Both the position numbers and the translations under genes were made by a program. 64,000 bases of DNA. It comes from Roseimaritima multifibrata. GTDB lineage: Bacteria; Planctomycetota; Planctomycetia; Pirellulales; Pirellulaceae. The notes under the pieces were generated by a model. It was given only the letters and a program-made list of their open reading frames with translations. It ran no database searches and was not told the DNA's origin. The stretch is from NCBI RefSeq assembly GCF_007741495.1, contig NZ_CP036262.1:5394001-5458000 (forward strand), written 5' to 3'. Shown piece by piece: positions 9,304 through 18,511 of the stretch (positions are counted from its first letter, which is position 1; each line of letters opens with the position of its first letter).

Positions 9304-11250
9304 ATGGGCTGTTTCAAATCTAAAAAAATACCAATGCGTTTCGTTACCCTTTGCTTATTTGCTAGCGCAATCTTGGTCCAGAGCGGCTGTGGCGGCGATT
9401 CAGCTCCCGCTCCCTCCACCGATACGGCACCAGCGGCCGCCCCGGGCCCCGAATCCTCCGACGGCGGCATGGATCCTACCATGGAAGGCCCAAGCGGCGA
9501 GAGTGCAGCGATGCTTCCTCCCGAAGGGCCCCCCGGCGAGGGCGCGTCGGCCGAAGCCTTGGCGGCCCCCTCCTCCGGTGAAGAAGAGATGTACGCGGCG
9601 GGAGAACCGGGCATGGAGATGGACATGGGAATGGAACCGGGGCTGGGTATGGAACCCGGCATGGAAATGCGAATGGGAATGCCAGGCGAAAGTGACACCT
9701 ACATCGATGAATTGACCTTTGCCACCGTCGGAGGTCAGAAGAATTCTCCGGCGGAAGGCATGCTGGCGGGCTTAAGCGGCCTTCTTTCCGGAGCAGGCGG
9801 CCTGGTGAAGGGCAGCAGCCGCCCCCTCAGCCTAAGAGACATGGCAAATCAAGCTTTTATGGGCGGCGATGAAGCACTCGCATTGCGATTGCTGCATGCC
9901 CACCTTGCCGCGGAATTCGATACCGCCGGGGCCGCCTACGATGACGTTCGCTTCAGCAAAGCCCTCCGCGAACCGACTTGGCTGGTCCGCTGGGGGACGT
10001 CGATTCACGTTCGAGGGGACAGCCTGACCGACACCCATCCGATCGTGGAAAACATGCCGTCCCCCATCACCATCCCGAATCGCGGAGCAGGGCAGGGGGG
10101 CATGCGCAACAATCGTGCCGGCGGCGAAGCGGCAATGGAATCCCTTGGTGCGGCGGGAGAGATGCTGGAGCCCGCAAGCCGAAGAGGGGCTGCGGCGCAA
10201 TTTAGCCCGTCCAACCAGATCGATCAAAATTTGAAGAAAAAGCTGGGATTGGTCGCAGAATTCACAGGCAAAAACTTCGACTCCAGATTTGCCGATGGCT
10301 CCTTCGGCTATGGATTTGTCACCGCCATGGCGTCCGCTCAAGCCGACGCCCCACAGCCACCCGCTGGCAACCGTAGACCCGGCGGGATGGAAGGCATGAT
10401 GCATGGGGAAATGGAAGGAATGATGGAAGAGGAAATGGCTGGGATGTCTGCCGGTGCACTCGGGATGCCTGCCATGGATCCTGCATCGACCGTCCGCGGA
10501 ATGCCAAGCCCTGATTCCCTGCGAAACCGAATGACGGACCCGAATCGCCTATCGGCCGGCATGAACGAACCGGGCATGGAAGGTGAAATGAGCATGCAAG
10601 CGATGGAGGGAATGCTGCCGCCCGGAGCCGCTCCACCACGTGCCGCCGGAGGCCAACACCCTGGGCAGCCCGCCCAAACCACCTACAACCCGGCTTACCC
10701 TCGCTGGCGTCCCGGTATTGTTTCGCTTGGCGAAATGTCTCAACTGGACGCGTTGGAACTAGCCAAAAAAGAAGGAATCCAATTCCTGCTCCACTTCGAT
10801 GTCAGCGTGCAGGACAAGAAGAACCGAACCATGGTCCGCGTATTAAACGTGACAACAGGGGATACGGTGGTCGTTTCCAAAAAAATGGATAACGTCGAAG
10901 TCTATCGGCTTGTCCAAGCTGAACGGACGACCGAGCGTGAATTTGTCGAAGAAATCATCTCGGAAATGTTCACCGTTATCGACGAGAAATGCAAAGTCGA
11001 ACCGATGATCAAACTGACTCCAGAGATCGCAAAGCAGCGGATCGCAGCATTACTTCAGGAAGCCCCCGGATTCGATTTTTCAGGAATGGCCGAAGTCCGG
11101 CTCTTCCAGTTTCTCGGGCTTTTGCAAGAAAACGAAGTTGCCGGCGCCCTCCATCTATTCGGAGGGGATGACGCCCTAACCATGATGTACGCAATGCCCG
11201 AACGAAGGCGGGAAATCGTCCTGCGTGAACTAGGCATCAGCGGAAATTAG
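9304..11250 (+). CDS. Met/Gly-rich lipoprotein, 648 aa
   Basis: A lipoprotein signal (KSKKIPMRFVTLCLFASAILVQSGC; lipobox VQSGC) is followed by a Pro/Ala-rich linker and blocks very rich in Met, Gly and Glu: around residues 100-122, 355-395 and 415-445 every second or third residue is Met. The C-terminal ~180 residues look folded (SQLDALELAKKEGIQFLLHFDVSVQD ... DTVVVSKKMDNVEVYRLV ... LFQFLGLLQENEVAGALHLFGGDDAL). The ATG at 9304 is preceded by GGGGAT; an internal ATG at 9334 would also give a valid signal peptide. No family is recognised. The Met-rich blocks could bind soft metals such as copper, but this is only an inference. Confidence 0.8.
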   Translation: MGCFKSKKIPMRFVTLCLFASAILVQSGCGGDSAPAPSTDTAPAAAPGPESSDGGMDPTMEGPSGESAAMLPPEGPPGEGASAEALAAPSSGEEEMYAAGEPGMEMDMGMEPGLGMEPGMEMRMGMPGESDTYIDELTFATVGGQKNSPAEGMLAGLSGLLSGAGGLVKGSSRPLSLRDMANQAFMGGDEALALRLLHAHLAAEFDTAGAAYDDVRFSKALREPTWLVRWGTSIHVRGDSLTDTHPIVENMPSPITIPNRGAGQGGMRNNRAGGEAAMESLGAAGEMLEPASRRGAAAQFSPSNQIDQNLKKKLGLVAEFTGKNFDSRFADGSFGYGFVTAMASAQADAPQPPAGNRRPGGMEGMMHGEMEGMMEEEMAGMSAGALGMPAMDPASTVRGMPSPDSLRNRMTDPNRLSAGMNEPGMEGEMSMQAMEGMLPPGAAPPRAAGGQHPGQPAQTTYNPAYPRWRPGIVSLGEMSQLDALELAKKEGIQFLLHFDVSVQDKKNRTMVRVLNVTTGDTVVVSKKMDNVEVYRLVQAERTTEREFVEEIISEMFTVIDEKCKVEPMIKLTPEIAKQRIAALLQEAPGFDFSGMAEVRLFQFLGLLQENEVAGALHLFGGDDALTMMYAMPERRREIVLRELGISGN

Positions 11251-11259
11251 GTCCACGCC

Positions 11260-11345
11260 CTGGCGAGCGTAGCTACGTGACCGCCGTAGCTACCGTCGCC
11301 AGACGGTGGTTCCCACTCGGAAACCATCGCGTACTGATTTCACGT
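11260..11345 (+). repeat. REP-like palindrome, copy 1
   Basis: Arms at 11260-11277 (CTGGCGAGCGTAGCTACG) and 11285-11302 (CGTAGCTACCGTCGCCAG) can pair over 18 positions with two mismatches around a 7-nt loop. The conserved stretch continues downstream through GACGGTGG..CTCGGAAACCATC and GATTTCAC. A second copy lies at 22935-23060. Both copies sit just beyond the stop codon of a plus-strand gene. Confidence 0.85.
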
Positions 11346-11388
11346 CCCGAGCGAAAAGCGACACACTTCCCCCGGGCGGTACCAGCAT

Positions 11389-12279
11389 TTACTCGGAAAC
11401 CGTTACCAGCCGATCGTAGGCTTCTTGGTACTTTGCTTGCGTCCTGGAAATAATTTCCGCAGGCAACGCTGGCGGCGGGCTGTTGCGATCCCAATCGGTC
11501 TCGCTAAGCCATTGGCGGACAAACTGTTTGTCGAAGGAAGGCTGCGAGTTCCCCGGTTTGTAGGCGTCGGCCGCCCAGAACCGCGAGCTATCAGGCGTCA
11601 GCACTTCATCGATCAAGATTAATTCGCCATCCACTTGGCCGAATTCAAATTTGGTGTCGGCGATCAAAATCCCACGTTTCGCAGCGTATTCCGCCGCGGT
11701 GCGGTAGATATCCAGCGTTGCGGTACGGAGCTGGTCGGCCAACGATTCGCCGATCGAAGCGGCCATGGTCGCATAAGAGACGTTCTCGTCATGCCCCTCT
11801 TCGGCCTTGGTTGCCGGGGTAAATAGGGTTTCGGGCAGTTGGTCACATTGCTGCAGTCCAGCGGGCAACGTGCAATCGCAGACGGCTCCGGTTTCCAAAT
11901 ATTCCCGCCAGCCACTTCCTTCCAAATAGCCTCGTGCGACACATTCGAAGGGGATCACGCTCGCTTTGCGGACGACCATCGAGCGTCCCTGCAGCGGTTC
12001 CAAATCGATTCCCGGCAATTTTTCTTCAGGCAATTCGCATGAAATCAGGTGGTTAGGGAACTTGAGCAGGTCGAACCAAAACTGGCTCATCGCGGTCAAC
12101 AGGCGTCCTTTCCCCGGAATACCAACCGGCAAGATCCAGTCGAATGCACTGATTCGGTCGGTGCTGACAATCAACATCGAATCGCCCAAGTCATAGCAAT
12201 CGCGTACTTTGCCGCTTCGTTTAGGCAACGGCAAATCCGTCTTCATTAATGCCCCAGCATTATCGATCTCAAAACTCAT
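11389..12279 (-). CDS. purC: SAICAR synthetase (phosphoribosylaminoimidazole-succinocarboxamide synthase)
   Basis: 296 aa from the chosen start. Catalyses ATP-dependent ligation of aspartate to CAIR in purine synthesis. Motifs: [113 protein letters not shown]. An ATG at 12300 is in frame, but the GGAG at about 12288-12291 lies inside that extension and is well placed for the ATG at 12279. This is the longer PurC type. No purine riboswitch is visible upstream. Confidence 0.97.
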   Translation of the reverse strand: MSFEIDNAGALMKTDLPLPKRSGKVRDCYDLGDSMLIVSTDRISAFDWILPVGIPGKGRLLTAMSQFWFDLLKFPNHLISCELPEEKLPGIDLEPLQGRSMVVRKASVIPFECVARGYLEGSGWREYLETGAVCDCTLPAGLQQCDQLPETLFTPATKAEEGHDENVSYATMAASIGESLADQLRTATLDIYRTAAEYAAKRGILIADTKFEFGQVDGELILIDEVLTPDSSRFWAADAYKPGNSQPSFDKQFVRQWLSETDWDRNSPPPALPAEIISRTQAKYQEAYDRLVTVSE

Positions 12280-12619
12280 TGCACAAAACTCCGATAGCAA
12301 AACATGAATACCTAGCGGACACGTTTTACCCGAAAAGGAATCCGTTTATTAGCGGCGATGCGATCGATCGGGGTAGAGAATGGCCCAAAAAACCAGCAAA
12401 CGGGCTCTTACGGTGCCGTCCTAAAAAGTTAATCCGATTTTTCTTCCTAATCGTCAAAGTTTGCCACAGTCCTGGCCGATATTTACTTTCGGGCGGGGAA
12501 ACCCGATTTCCGATGAAATCGACGTTTCCCCGATGGGGGGCTTCCACTGATGGCTCCATGACTTGGGCTTGGCAACTTCGCTAAGTCAGGGAAATGGGCA
12601 ATGGTAAGGAAGCCTAAGA
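12280..12619. promoter_or_regulatory. Divergent intergenic region purC/tolC
   Basis: About 340 bp between the divergent purC and TolC-type genes. Contains A/T-rich segments (around 12420-12460) that could hold promoters, but I assign none. No riboswitch-like or repeat structure was recognised. Confidence 0.4.
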
Positions 12620-14782
12620 ATGAATCGTCGGCTATTTCGCTACGCCGCTGTTTTTCAGCTTGGTCTGGCTATTTTCATGTCAGTCGGTTGCACACCTACG
12701 CAACCGTTCTTTTTGAATGAATCGCCAAACCTTCAATACTATCTGGATGCCGCTTCGGCGATTGAGTATCCGGACGTGGAAGTGGACAGCCTTGCTGAGA
12801 CCACCGAAGCGCTGAAGCCATTGGCAATCGACAACCACGACTTTGAGTATTGGGATTTGTCGCTGGAGGACTGCGTTTCGATCGCTCTCCAGAACAGCAA
12901 ATTCTTTATCACCGTTGGTGGCAACGCTGAACTGCGTCAGAACGTGGCTTCGCAAATGTTGAGCGGCCGAGCGGAACAGTTCGGTTCGGTCTACGACGTC
13001 GCCATCCAACAGAGCACGACTCAGTCGGTTCCCCTGACGGTGGATAGCCAGGGAAACCGCACCTTGCCTCGTGGAGCGGCTCGAGCCAGCCAAGTTGGTG
13101 GTGTCGAAGACGCGTTGTCCGAATTTGATGCTCAGGTCAGCGGGTTCTTTAACCTGAACACAACCGACCGAGTACGCAACGTCGGTCCCAACAATGTGTT
13201 CAACCCGCAGCAATACCAAGCTTTCGATACGACGCAACAAGCGGCGATCAGCAAGCGTACGGCGACTGGTGGAGTCGTCACCCTGCGAGAACAAGTCATC
13301 TATTCGTACAACAACATTCAACCCAATGCTGCCGGACGACAGGTCCCCAGCGACTACACAACAGTGATTGAAGCTCAGATCCAACATCCTTTGTCGCGAA
13401 ACCGAGGGACGTTGATCAACCGCCTACCTGTTGTCCTTGCCAGCTTAAACGAAGACACCACCCTTACCGACTTCCAGATTTCGGTCCGCAACCTGGTCCG
13501 CGATGTTGAAAACCACTACTGGAACCTATACGTCGCCTACCGCAATGTCGAAACCGCGATGATTGGCCGCAACAGTGCTCAAGCGACGGCCTACAATGCG
13601 AAATCGATTCTGAAGAATGGTAAAGGAACGATTCAAGACGTCGCTCAAGCCGAGGGTCAGTACTTCCAGTTCCGCATGCAACTAGAAGCGGCTCTGACAG
13701 GATCCAACGTTCCTGGCCTGGATCGTTACGGAGTCTACGGGTCGGAACGCCTGCTGCGTGAAACCATGGGACTTGCCGCTACCGATGGCCGCTTGATCCG
13801 TCCAATCGACGAACCCTCGATCGCTCGAGTGGAATTCGACTGGGACGATGCTCGCTGCGAAATGTTGTACCTCAGCCCCGAACTACGAAACACCAAAACC
13901 GAAATCAAGAAAGCGGAGCTCGAACTGATCGGAGCGAAGAACCGTTTACTACCTGAAGTCAACGTTTCCTTCCTCTACCGATTTGTCGGCGTCGGCGACA
14001 CACTGGGGCCACCCAGCGGAAGCGACATCGCGGCTCCACTGCCAGGTTCCTCCTCGCTTGGAGCCCTGACCAGCGGGGACTACCAAGAGGTCGCAGCCCG
14101 CCTGGATGTGACTCCAGCGGCGATCGGAAAACGTCGAGCTCGTGCGGACATTCGCAATAAAGAACTACAGATCGCTCGCCGCAAAGCTTTCTTGCAGGAA
14201 CAAGAACGCCTGCACGTCAGCCAACTAAGCGACGCGTTCACCAAGCAAAAGAATCACTACAAAGCAATCGAAGATGCCGCTCAACAGTTGGCCGCTTACG
14301 ACCGCGAAGTAGAAGGCCGGATGTCCGCTTACAAATCGGGCAACAATCCGATCAACGAAGTGCTGCAAAGCCAAACACGTCGAGCTCAAGCTCAGGTCAC
14401 TTACTACCAAGCCTTGGCAGAGTACAACAAATCGTTGAACTACATTCACTACCTGAAAGGGACGTTGCTGCTGAATTCGAGCATCGAACTAGAAGAAGGT
14501 CCTTGGCCTAAGAAAGCCTACTGGGATGCGATCGAACGGGCTCGGGAACGAACGGCTGGCAAAAAGATGAAGTACGGTGTCACCCGACCGAATGTGGTTC
14601 GCCGCGGTCCTATCCAGGAACCGATCCAGCACGCACCTCAAGCGTCCTACCCGCAAGGTGCGACAATCATCGAGACATCCGAACCGATGATCATCGAAGA
14701 AGCCGTTGGTTCCGGATACGAAGAAATCACCTCCAACGAGATCGAATTTCTTCCTCCGATCCAGTCGATCCTCAGCGAGTAA
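12620..14782 (+). CDS. TolC-family outer membrane lipoprotein
   Basis: 720 aa. Signal with lipobox (LGLAIFMSVGC, Cys near residue 24). The body has the TolC/OEP layout: LSLEDCVSIALQNSKFF start, long helical segments (VRNLVRDVENHYWNLYVAYRNVETA; KNGKGTIQDVAQAEGQYFQFRMQLEAA), and a second half with EIKKAELELIGAKNRLLPEVNVSFLY and YYQALAEYNKSLNYIHYLKGTLL, the duplicated barrel/alpha-tunnel pattern. At 720 aa it is longer than E. coli TolC, with an insertion rich in NTT/QQ and a ~100-residue C-terminal tail. Predicted outer-membrane exit duct for efflux or type I secretion; no pump gene is adjacent. A strong terminator follows. Confidence 0.93.
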   Translation: MNRRLFRYAAVFQLGLAIFMSVGCTPTQPFFLNESPNLQYYLDAASAIEYPDVEVDSLAETTEALKPLAIDNHDFEYWDLSLEDCVSIALQNSKFFITVGGNAELRQNVASQMLSGRAEQFGSVYDVAIQQSTTQSVPLTVDSQGNRTLPRGAARASQVGGVEDALSEFDAQVSGFFNLNTTDRVRNVGPNNVFNPQQYQAFDTTQQAAISKRTATGGVVTLREQVIYSYNNIQPNAAGRQVPSDYTTVIEAQIQHPLSRNRGTLINRLPVVLASLNEDTTLTDFQISVRNLVRDVENHYWNLYVAYRNVETAMIGRNSAQATAYNAKSILKNGKGTIQDVAQAEGQYFQFRMQLEAALTGSNVPGLDRYGVYGSERLLRETMGLAATDGRLIRPIDEPSIARVEFDWDDARCEMLYLSPELRNTKTEIKKAELELIGAKNRLLPEVNVSFLYRFVGVGDTLGPPSGSDIAAPLPGSSSLGALTSGDYQEVAARLDVTPAAIGKRRARADIRNKELQIARRKAFLQEQERLHVSQLSDAFTKQKNHYKAIEDAAQQLAAYDREVEGRMSAYKSGNNPINEVLQSQTRRAQAQVTYYQALAEYNKSLNYIHYLKGTLLLNSSIELEEGPWPKKAYWDAIERARERTAGKKMKYGVTRPNVVRRGPIQEPIQHAPQASYPQGATIIETSEPMIIEEAVGSGYEEITSNEIEFLPPIQSILSE

Positions 14783-14828
14783 TCGCTCGCGAAATCGACA
14801 CCGCAAATCCCCAATGAAGACGCGAACG

Positions 14829-14876
14829 CGATGGGAGGGCGATAGCTTATACTATCGAACCTCCCATCGTTTTTTT
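14829..14876 (+). terminator. Rho-independent terminator after the TolC-type gene
   Basis: Stem CGATGGGAGG (14829-14838) pairs perfectly with CCTCCCATCG (14860-14869), and inside it CGATAG (14840-14845) pairs with CTATCG (14852-14857). The stem is followed at once by seven T residues (14870-14876). This is the clearest intrinsic terminator in the window. It ends just before the M20 peptidase gene and argues that the true M20 start is 14917. Confidence 0.93.
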
Positions 14877-14916
14877 GCTTCCTTGCACTTCCATCTCTGC
14901 CGAACAGAAATCCACC

Positions 14917-16092
14917 ATGTCTGCGACAGCCGACGCACTACTTGAATCTCTCATTCGTTTCCCTTCGGTCAGCGATCGCTCCAACCGAGACGTCAGCCAA
15001 TGGATAGCCGACCGGTTAAGCGAACGGGGATTCAGCATCGAATGGCTAGCATACAAAGACAATAACGAAGTCGAAAAAGTCAACGTGATCGGCCGCCGCG
15101 GTCCCGACGCCGACGGGGGTTTGGCGTACTTCGGACACAGCGACGTCGTCCCCGCAATCCGTTGGCAAGGGCCGACGGAAAACAGGCCCGAGCTCGCAAG
15201 TCACCAGCATCCCGACGAAGCGGCTTTCCTTCCCACCCGAACAGACCAGCGAATCTACGGCCGCGGCGCCTGCGACATGAAAGGCTCCCTAGCCTGCATG
15301 TTGGCGGCTGCGGATCAAATCCCTGTTTCCGAACAACGTGCACCTTTAACATACGTCTGCACCGCCGACGAAGAGATCGGTTTTGCAGGGGCACGTCAGG
15401 TAGCCGCCGCGTCGCAAACCTTTCAGAAACTCCGCGACGAACAACCGCTGGGAATCATTGGCGAACCGACTCTATTAAAAGTCGTCCACGCTCACAAAGG
15501 GATTGCTGGCTATCGCTTCATCAGTCACGGACATGCGGCTCATAGCAGTTCCCGCGATGGCCTGAACGCCAATCTTGCGATGGTCCCACTGCTGGCGGAA
15601 ATACACCGCTTGCACGAACTGAGCGAGACCGATCCGCAGTTCCGCAACATGAACTTTGATCCACCGACACTCTCTTGGAATTTCGGAGTCAGCGACGGAG
15701 CGACCGCGGTCAACATCACGCCTGCAGAAAGCCAGGCCTGGGTCTTCTTTCGCCCCATGCCCGGCGTCGATGGAGAACCACTGGTGCGGTCTCTTCTTGC
15801 CAAAGCCGAATCGCTGGGGATCGAAATCCGAACGGCATCTGGCAGCCCTCCGGTCTGGGTCGAACCAAACGACAAAGCGATTCAAAAGATGTGCAAGCTG
15901 ACGGGATGCAGCGAACCCAAAACCGTTTGTTACGGCACCGACGGCGGGCAATTCACCGATCTCAAACAGCTATTGGTAATGGGCCCCGGAGCGATCGCTC
16001 AAGCCCACACGGTCGATGAGTGGATCGATCTAAGCCAGCTGGAACGAGGGACCGAAATCTACGCCGATTGCATCCGTCAGTGGTGCTGCTAA
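14917..16092 (+). CDS. M20-family metallopeptidase (ArgE/DapE-like deacetylase)
   Basis: 391 aa from the chosen ATG (MSATADALLESLIRFPSVSDRS). Metal-site motifs of the M20 family: LAYFGHSDVVPA (HxD), GRGACDMKGSLACML, TADEEIGFAGAR (catalytic EE), GEPT, and HGHAAHSSSRDGLNANLAM in the dimerisation/lid domain; the late metal-binding His is probably in AIAQAHTVDEWI. The pattern is closest to acetylornithine deacetylases, which hydrolyse N-acetylornithine, but no arginine genes are nearby, so the substrate is open. The in-frame ATG at 14875 is rejected because it lies in the T tract of the preceding terminator. Confidence 0.9.
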   Translation: MSATADALLESLIRFPSVSDRSNRDVSQWIADRLSERGFSIEWLAYKDNNEVEKVNVIGRRGPDADGGLAYFGHSDVVPAIRWQGPTENRPELASHQHPDEAAFLPTRTDQRIYGRGACDMKGSLACMLAAADQIPVSEQRAPLTYVCTADEEIGFAGARQVAAASQTFQKLRDEQPLGIIGEPTLLKVVHAHKGIAGYRFISHGHAAHSSSRDGLNANLAMVPLLAEIHRLHELSETDPQFRNMNFDPPTLSWNFGVSDGATAVNITPAESQAWVFFRPMPGVDGEPLVRSLLAKAESLGIEIRTASGSPPVWVEPNDKAIQKMCKLTGCSEPKTVCYGTDGGQFTDLKQLLVMGPGAIAQAHTVDEWIDLSQLERGTEIYADCIRQWCC

Positions 16093-16240
16093 AGGCCCGC
16101 AGATTCTGCCGTGTTCATTTTATCGGCAGCGGCATCGAGTCTCGCAATGTCGCCGTACGCGCAGCGAAAGAATGTTGAAGTCATAGCACGTAGTAGTGAG
16201 GTGGTGCCGGTTTTGGGGGCCACCGGGAAGCTTGCGCCGC

Positions 16241-17141
16241 TCATGCGGCGGCTTCGTACTGTGTCGGCGTGAGGTAGCCGAGAGATGAATGTCGGCGATC
16301 GGTGTTGTAGTACTGGATGTACTCAGTCAACTCGCGTTTTGCGATCGCCATACTCAGGTATTCGGCCATACCCATTTCAGTCTTGAGAGTTCCGAAGCAT
16401 GATTCCATAAATGCATTGTCGTAGCAGTCGCCCGCACGACTCATGCTCTGTCGCATTGATGCACGAGAGAGAATTCCACGATACCGCTTTCCTGCATATT
16501 GGCCACCACGGTCAGTGTGGTGAATCAATCCTGCCGAAGGCTGCACAGCTCGAATCGATCGCTGAAGAGCTGTCACAGCGAGTTGTTCAGTCATGTCATC
16601 GCGGAAATCCCATCCAACAATCCGGCGTGAATAGCGATCCATCAGCGTGGCAAGATATCCAAAACCAATACCATCGACGGGAATGTACGTAATGTCGCCT
16701 ACCCAAAGTTGACCAAAGGTGGTCGGTTCTAGCAGATCCAGCAAAAGGTTAGGACTGTACCCAAGCCGATGTCGACTTTCGGTGGTTCGCGGCTTAAACG
16801 ATTTCGGCTGAATCGCGCGAAGTCCTGCATCTTCCATGAGTTTTGACACTCTGCGACGGCCGCAATGAATGTCCATTGTCTTCAGTTCCTCAACGATTCG
16901 ACGGCTGCCATAGCGGCGTTTATGCTTTCGGAAGACCGCAGTGACGATCGGCAGTAACGCGGCATCAGACTCATCGCGCTCCGAGCCTCCGGAACGCTGC
17001 CAGGCTTGAAAGGAAGACCGATTGAGCGATAGGAAATCACAGACCTCTCGCTCGGATGCTATCTGCAGCTGGACAATCGACGCGGCAGCGGGATAGATTT
17101 CGGCTACTCGTTGCGGCCGAAAATGATTAACGCTTTTTTTA
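16241..17141 (-). CDS. IS3-family transposase OrfB (DDE integrase), read by -1 frameshift
   Basis: The rve/DDE catalytic domain carries WVGDITYIPVDG (first Asp), HHTDRGGQYAGKRY (second Asp) and DNAFMESCFGTLKTEM (Glu). The frame is open upstream of the ATG at 16876 back to the slippery run: the N-terminal part reads FRPQRVAEIYPAAASIVQLQ ... RRYGSRRIVEELKTM, so the real product is an OrfAB fusion. On the minus strand OrfA reads TTA-AAA-AAA-GCG; the A7 run (complement of 17134-17140) is a classic slippage site, and shifting -1 enters the OrfB frame. No stop or frameshift lesion is seen, so the element is probably active. Confidence 0.93.
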
Positions 17142-17388
17142 AGACGTCGCGCTCCCGCTCGACGCGACGCAACTGATTCTCCAGCTCTTTGACCCGATCA
17201 TCCATCGCGTCGGCCACCGGGCCTGCGGCTGTCAACTGCTGCTGTTTCCACCGACGGACGATGGTTGGGCAGGTAATGCCCAGACGTTCTGCCACCGACT
17301 TTGCGGAGTGCCCATCGAGGAGCATTTGAACTGCCTCTCGCTTAAAGTCTTCATCGTAAACCCGTCGCGTTTTTGCTTTCTTGGCCAT
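17104..17388 (-). CDS. IS3-family OrfA (helix-turn-helix)
   Basis: 94 aa: YDEDFKREAVQMLLDGHSAKSVAERLGI is the HTH_Tnp_1 domain that binds the IS ends, followed by TIVRRWKQQQL and a leucine-zipper-like coiled coil (VKELENQLRRVERERDVLKKAL). It ends with TAG at 17106-17104, 28 bp past the A7 slippage run. It provides the DNA-binding half of the OrfAB transposase and, alone, is expected to dampen transposition. Confidence 0.94.
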   Translation of the reverse strand: MAKKAKTRRVYDEDFKREAVQMLLDGHSAKSVAERLGITCPTIVRRWKQQQLTAAGPVADAMDDRVKELENQLRRVERERDVLKKALIIFGRNE

Positions 17389-18364
17389 CCATGATCCCCA
17401 GGAGCTTGTGGTTGATAGTCATACCAAATTTTTAGCTTCCTGGTGGCCCCCAAAACCGGCACCACCTCATAGAGTCTCTCCGAGACTCGTGCTCGCGAAT
17501 CTTACCGCCTCGGAGAGGCGGAGCTACGAGAGAGGCAATCGTTTGCCGGAACGGCATCGCTATCGCTCTTTGGTCCGGCCTACGTCATAGGCAGCGGCAT
17601 CGAGTCTCTTAATGTCGCCGTACGCGCAGCGAAAGAATGTCGAAGTCATAGCACGTAGTAGAGTCTCTCCGAGACTCGTGCTCGCGAATCTTACCGCCTC
17701 GGAGAGGCGGAGCTTCGAGAGGCAAGCGTTTGCCGGAACGGCATCGCTATCGCTCTTTGGTCCGGCCTACGTCATAGCACAACCGCCATCGAGTCTCTTA
17801 ATGTCGCCGTACGCGCAGCGAAAGAATGTTGAAGTCATAGCACGTAGTAGAGTCTCTCCGAGACTCGTGCTCGCGGATCTTACCGCCTCGGAGAGGTGGA
17901 GCTTCGAGAGAGGCAATCGTTTGCCGGAACGGCATCGCTATCGCTCTTTGGTCCGGCCTACGTCTCATTTTATCGGCAGCGGCATCGAGTCTCGAAATGT
18001 CGCCGTACGCGCAGCGAAAGAATGTTGAAGTCATAGCACGTAGTAGAGTCTCTCCGAGACTCGTGCTCGCGAATCTTACCGCCTCGGAGAGGCGGAGCTA
18101 CGAGAGGCTATCGTTTGCCGGAACGGCATCGCTATCGCTCTTTGGTCCGGCCTACGTCATAGCACAACCGCCATCGAGTCTCATAATGTCGACGTTCACG
18201 CAGCGAAAGAATGTCGAAGTCATAGCACGTAGTAGAGTCTCTCCGAGACTCGTGCTCGCGGATCTTACCGCCTCGGAGAGGCGGAGCTACGAGAGAAGCG
18301 GAGCTTCGAGAGAGGCAATCGTTCGCCGGAACGGCATCGCTATCGCTCTTTGGTCCGGCCTACG

Positions 18365-18434
18365 TCATAGCACAACCGTCATAGCACAACCGTCATAGCA
18401 CAACCGCCATAGCACGACCGTCATAGCTCAACCG
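18365..18434 (+). repeat. 14-bp tandem repeat, five copies
   Basis: Units TCATAGCACAACCG at 18365, 18379 and 18393, then one-base variants CCATAGCACGACCG (two changes) at 18407 and TCATAGCTCAACCG at 18421. The same 14-mer appears singly at the joints of the 189-bp repeat (about 17772 and 18158), so this looks like local expansion of the junction of the larger repeat. Confidence 0.92.
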
Positions 18435-18511
18435 TCCCCTGGTCGGTTTATCCGACAGGAACGAGAGATTTGAAATTAGCAGCGGTCAATCACAGCGTGT
18501 TGCCCGCCCGC

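Larger units (their letters stand above)
16197..17469 (-). mobile_element. IS3-family insertion sequence, 1273 bp, apparently intact
   Basis: Terminal inverted repeats: left end TGAGGTGGTGCCGGTTTTGG (from 16197) continuing with GGGCCACC, and the same sequence reversed at the right end (to 17469); ends are 5'-TG...CA-3' as usual for IS3. It is flanked by TAG direct repeats (16194-16196 and 17470-17472); joining the flanks restores the sequence of the other 189-bp repeat copies, proving insertion with a 3-bp duplication. It encodes OrfA and OrfB in the -1 frameshift arrangement. Transcription is minus. Confidence 0.96.
16116..18364 (+). repeat. Five tandem copies of a 189-bp intergenic repeat
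   Basis: Using the anchor GAGTCTCTCCGAGACTC, copies begin their second half at 17472, 17661, 17850, 18046 and 18235, giving spacings of 189, 189, 196 and 189 bp. The first copy is split by the IS3 element (left part 16116-16196). Each unit holds two perfect small palindromes, GAGTCTC-TCC-GAGACTC and CCGCCTC-GGA-GAGGCGG, and ends with GGCATCGCTATCGCTCTTTG followed by GTCCGGCCTAC, which is also found at 40861-40899 and 41088-41126. As 189 is divisible by 3, open frames run through several units; I do not regard them as genes. Confidence 0.93.

Noticed and set aside
14875-14916. ATG at 14875 as M20 peptidase start
   Set aside because: It lies within the T tract of the terminator that ends the TolC-type gene; the ATG at 14917 begins the conserved sequence.
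17381-18398. Plus-strand frames through the 189-bp repeats (SPYAQRKNVEVIARSRVSPRLVLANLT)
   Set aside because: They are open because 189 is a multiple of 3. The sequence is palindromic and non-coding in character, and the frame is broken by the 196-bp spacing.
16116-18434. CRISPR array
   Set aside because: The repeats are about 189 bp, tandem without unique spacers of CRISPR size, and no cas gene is near.
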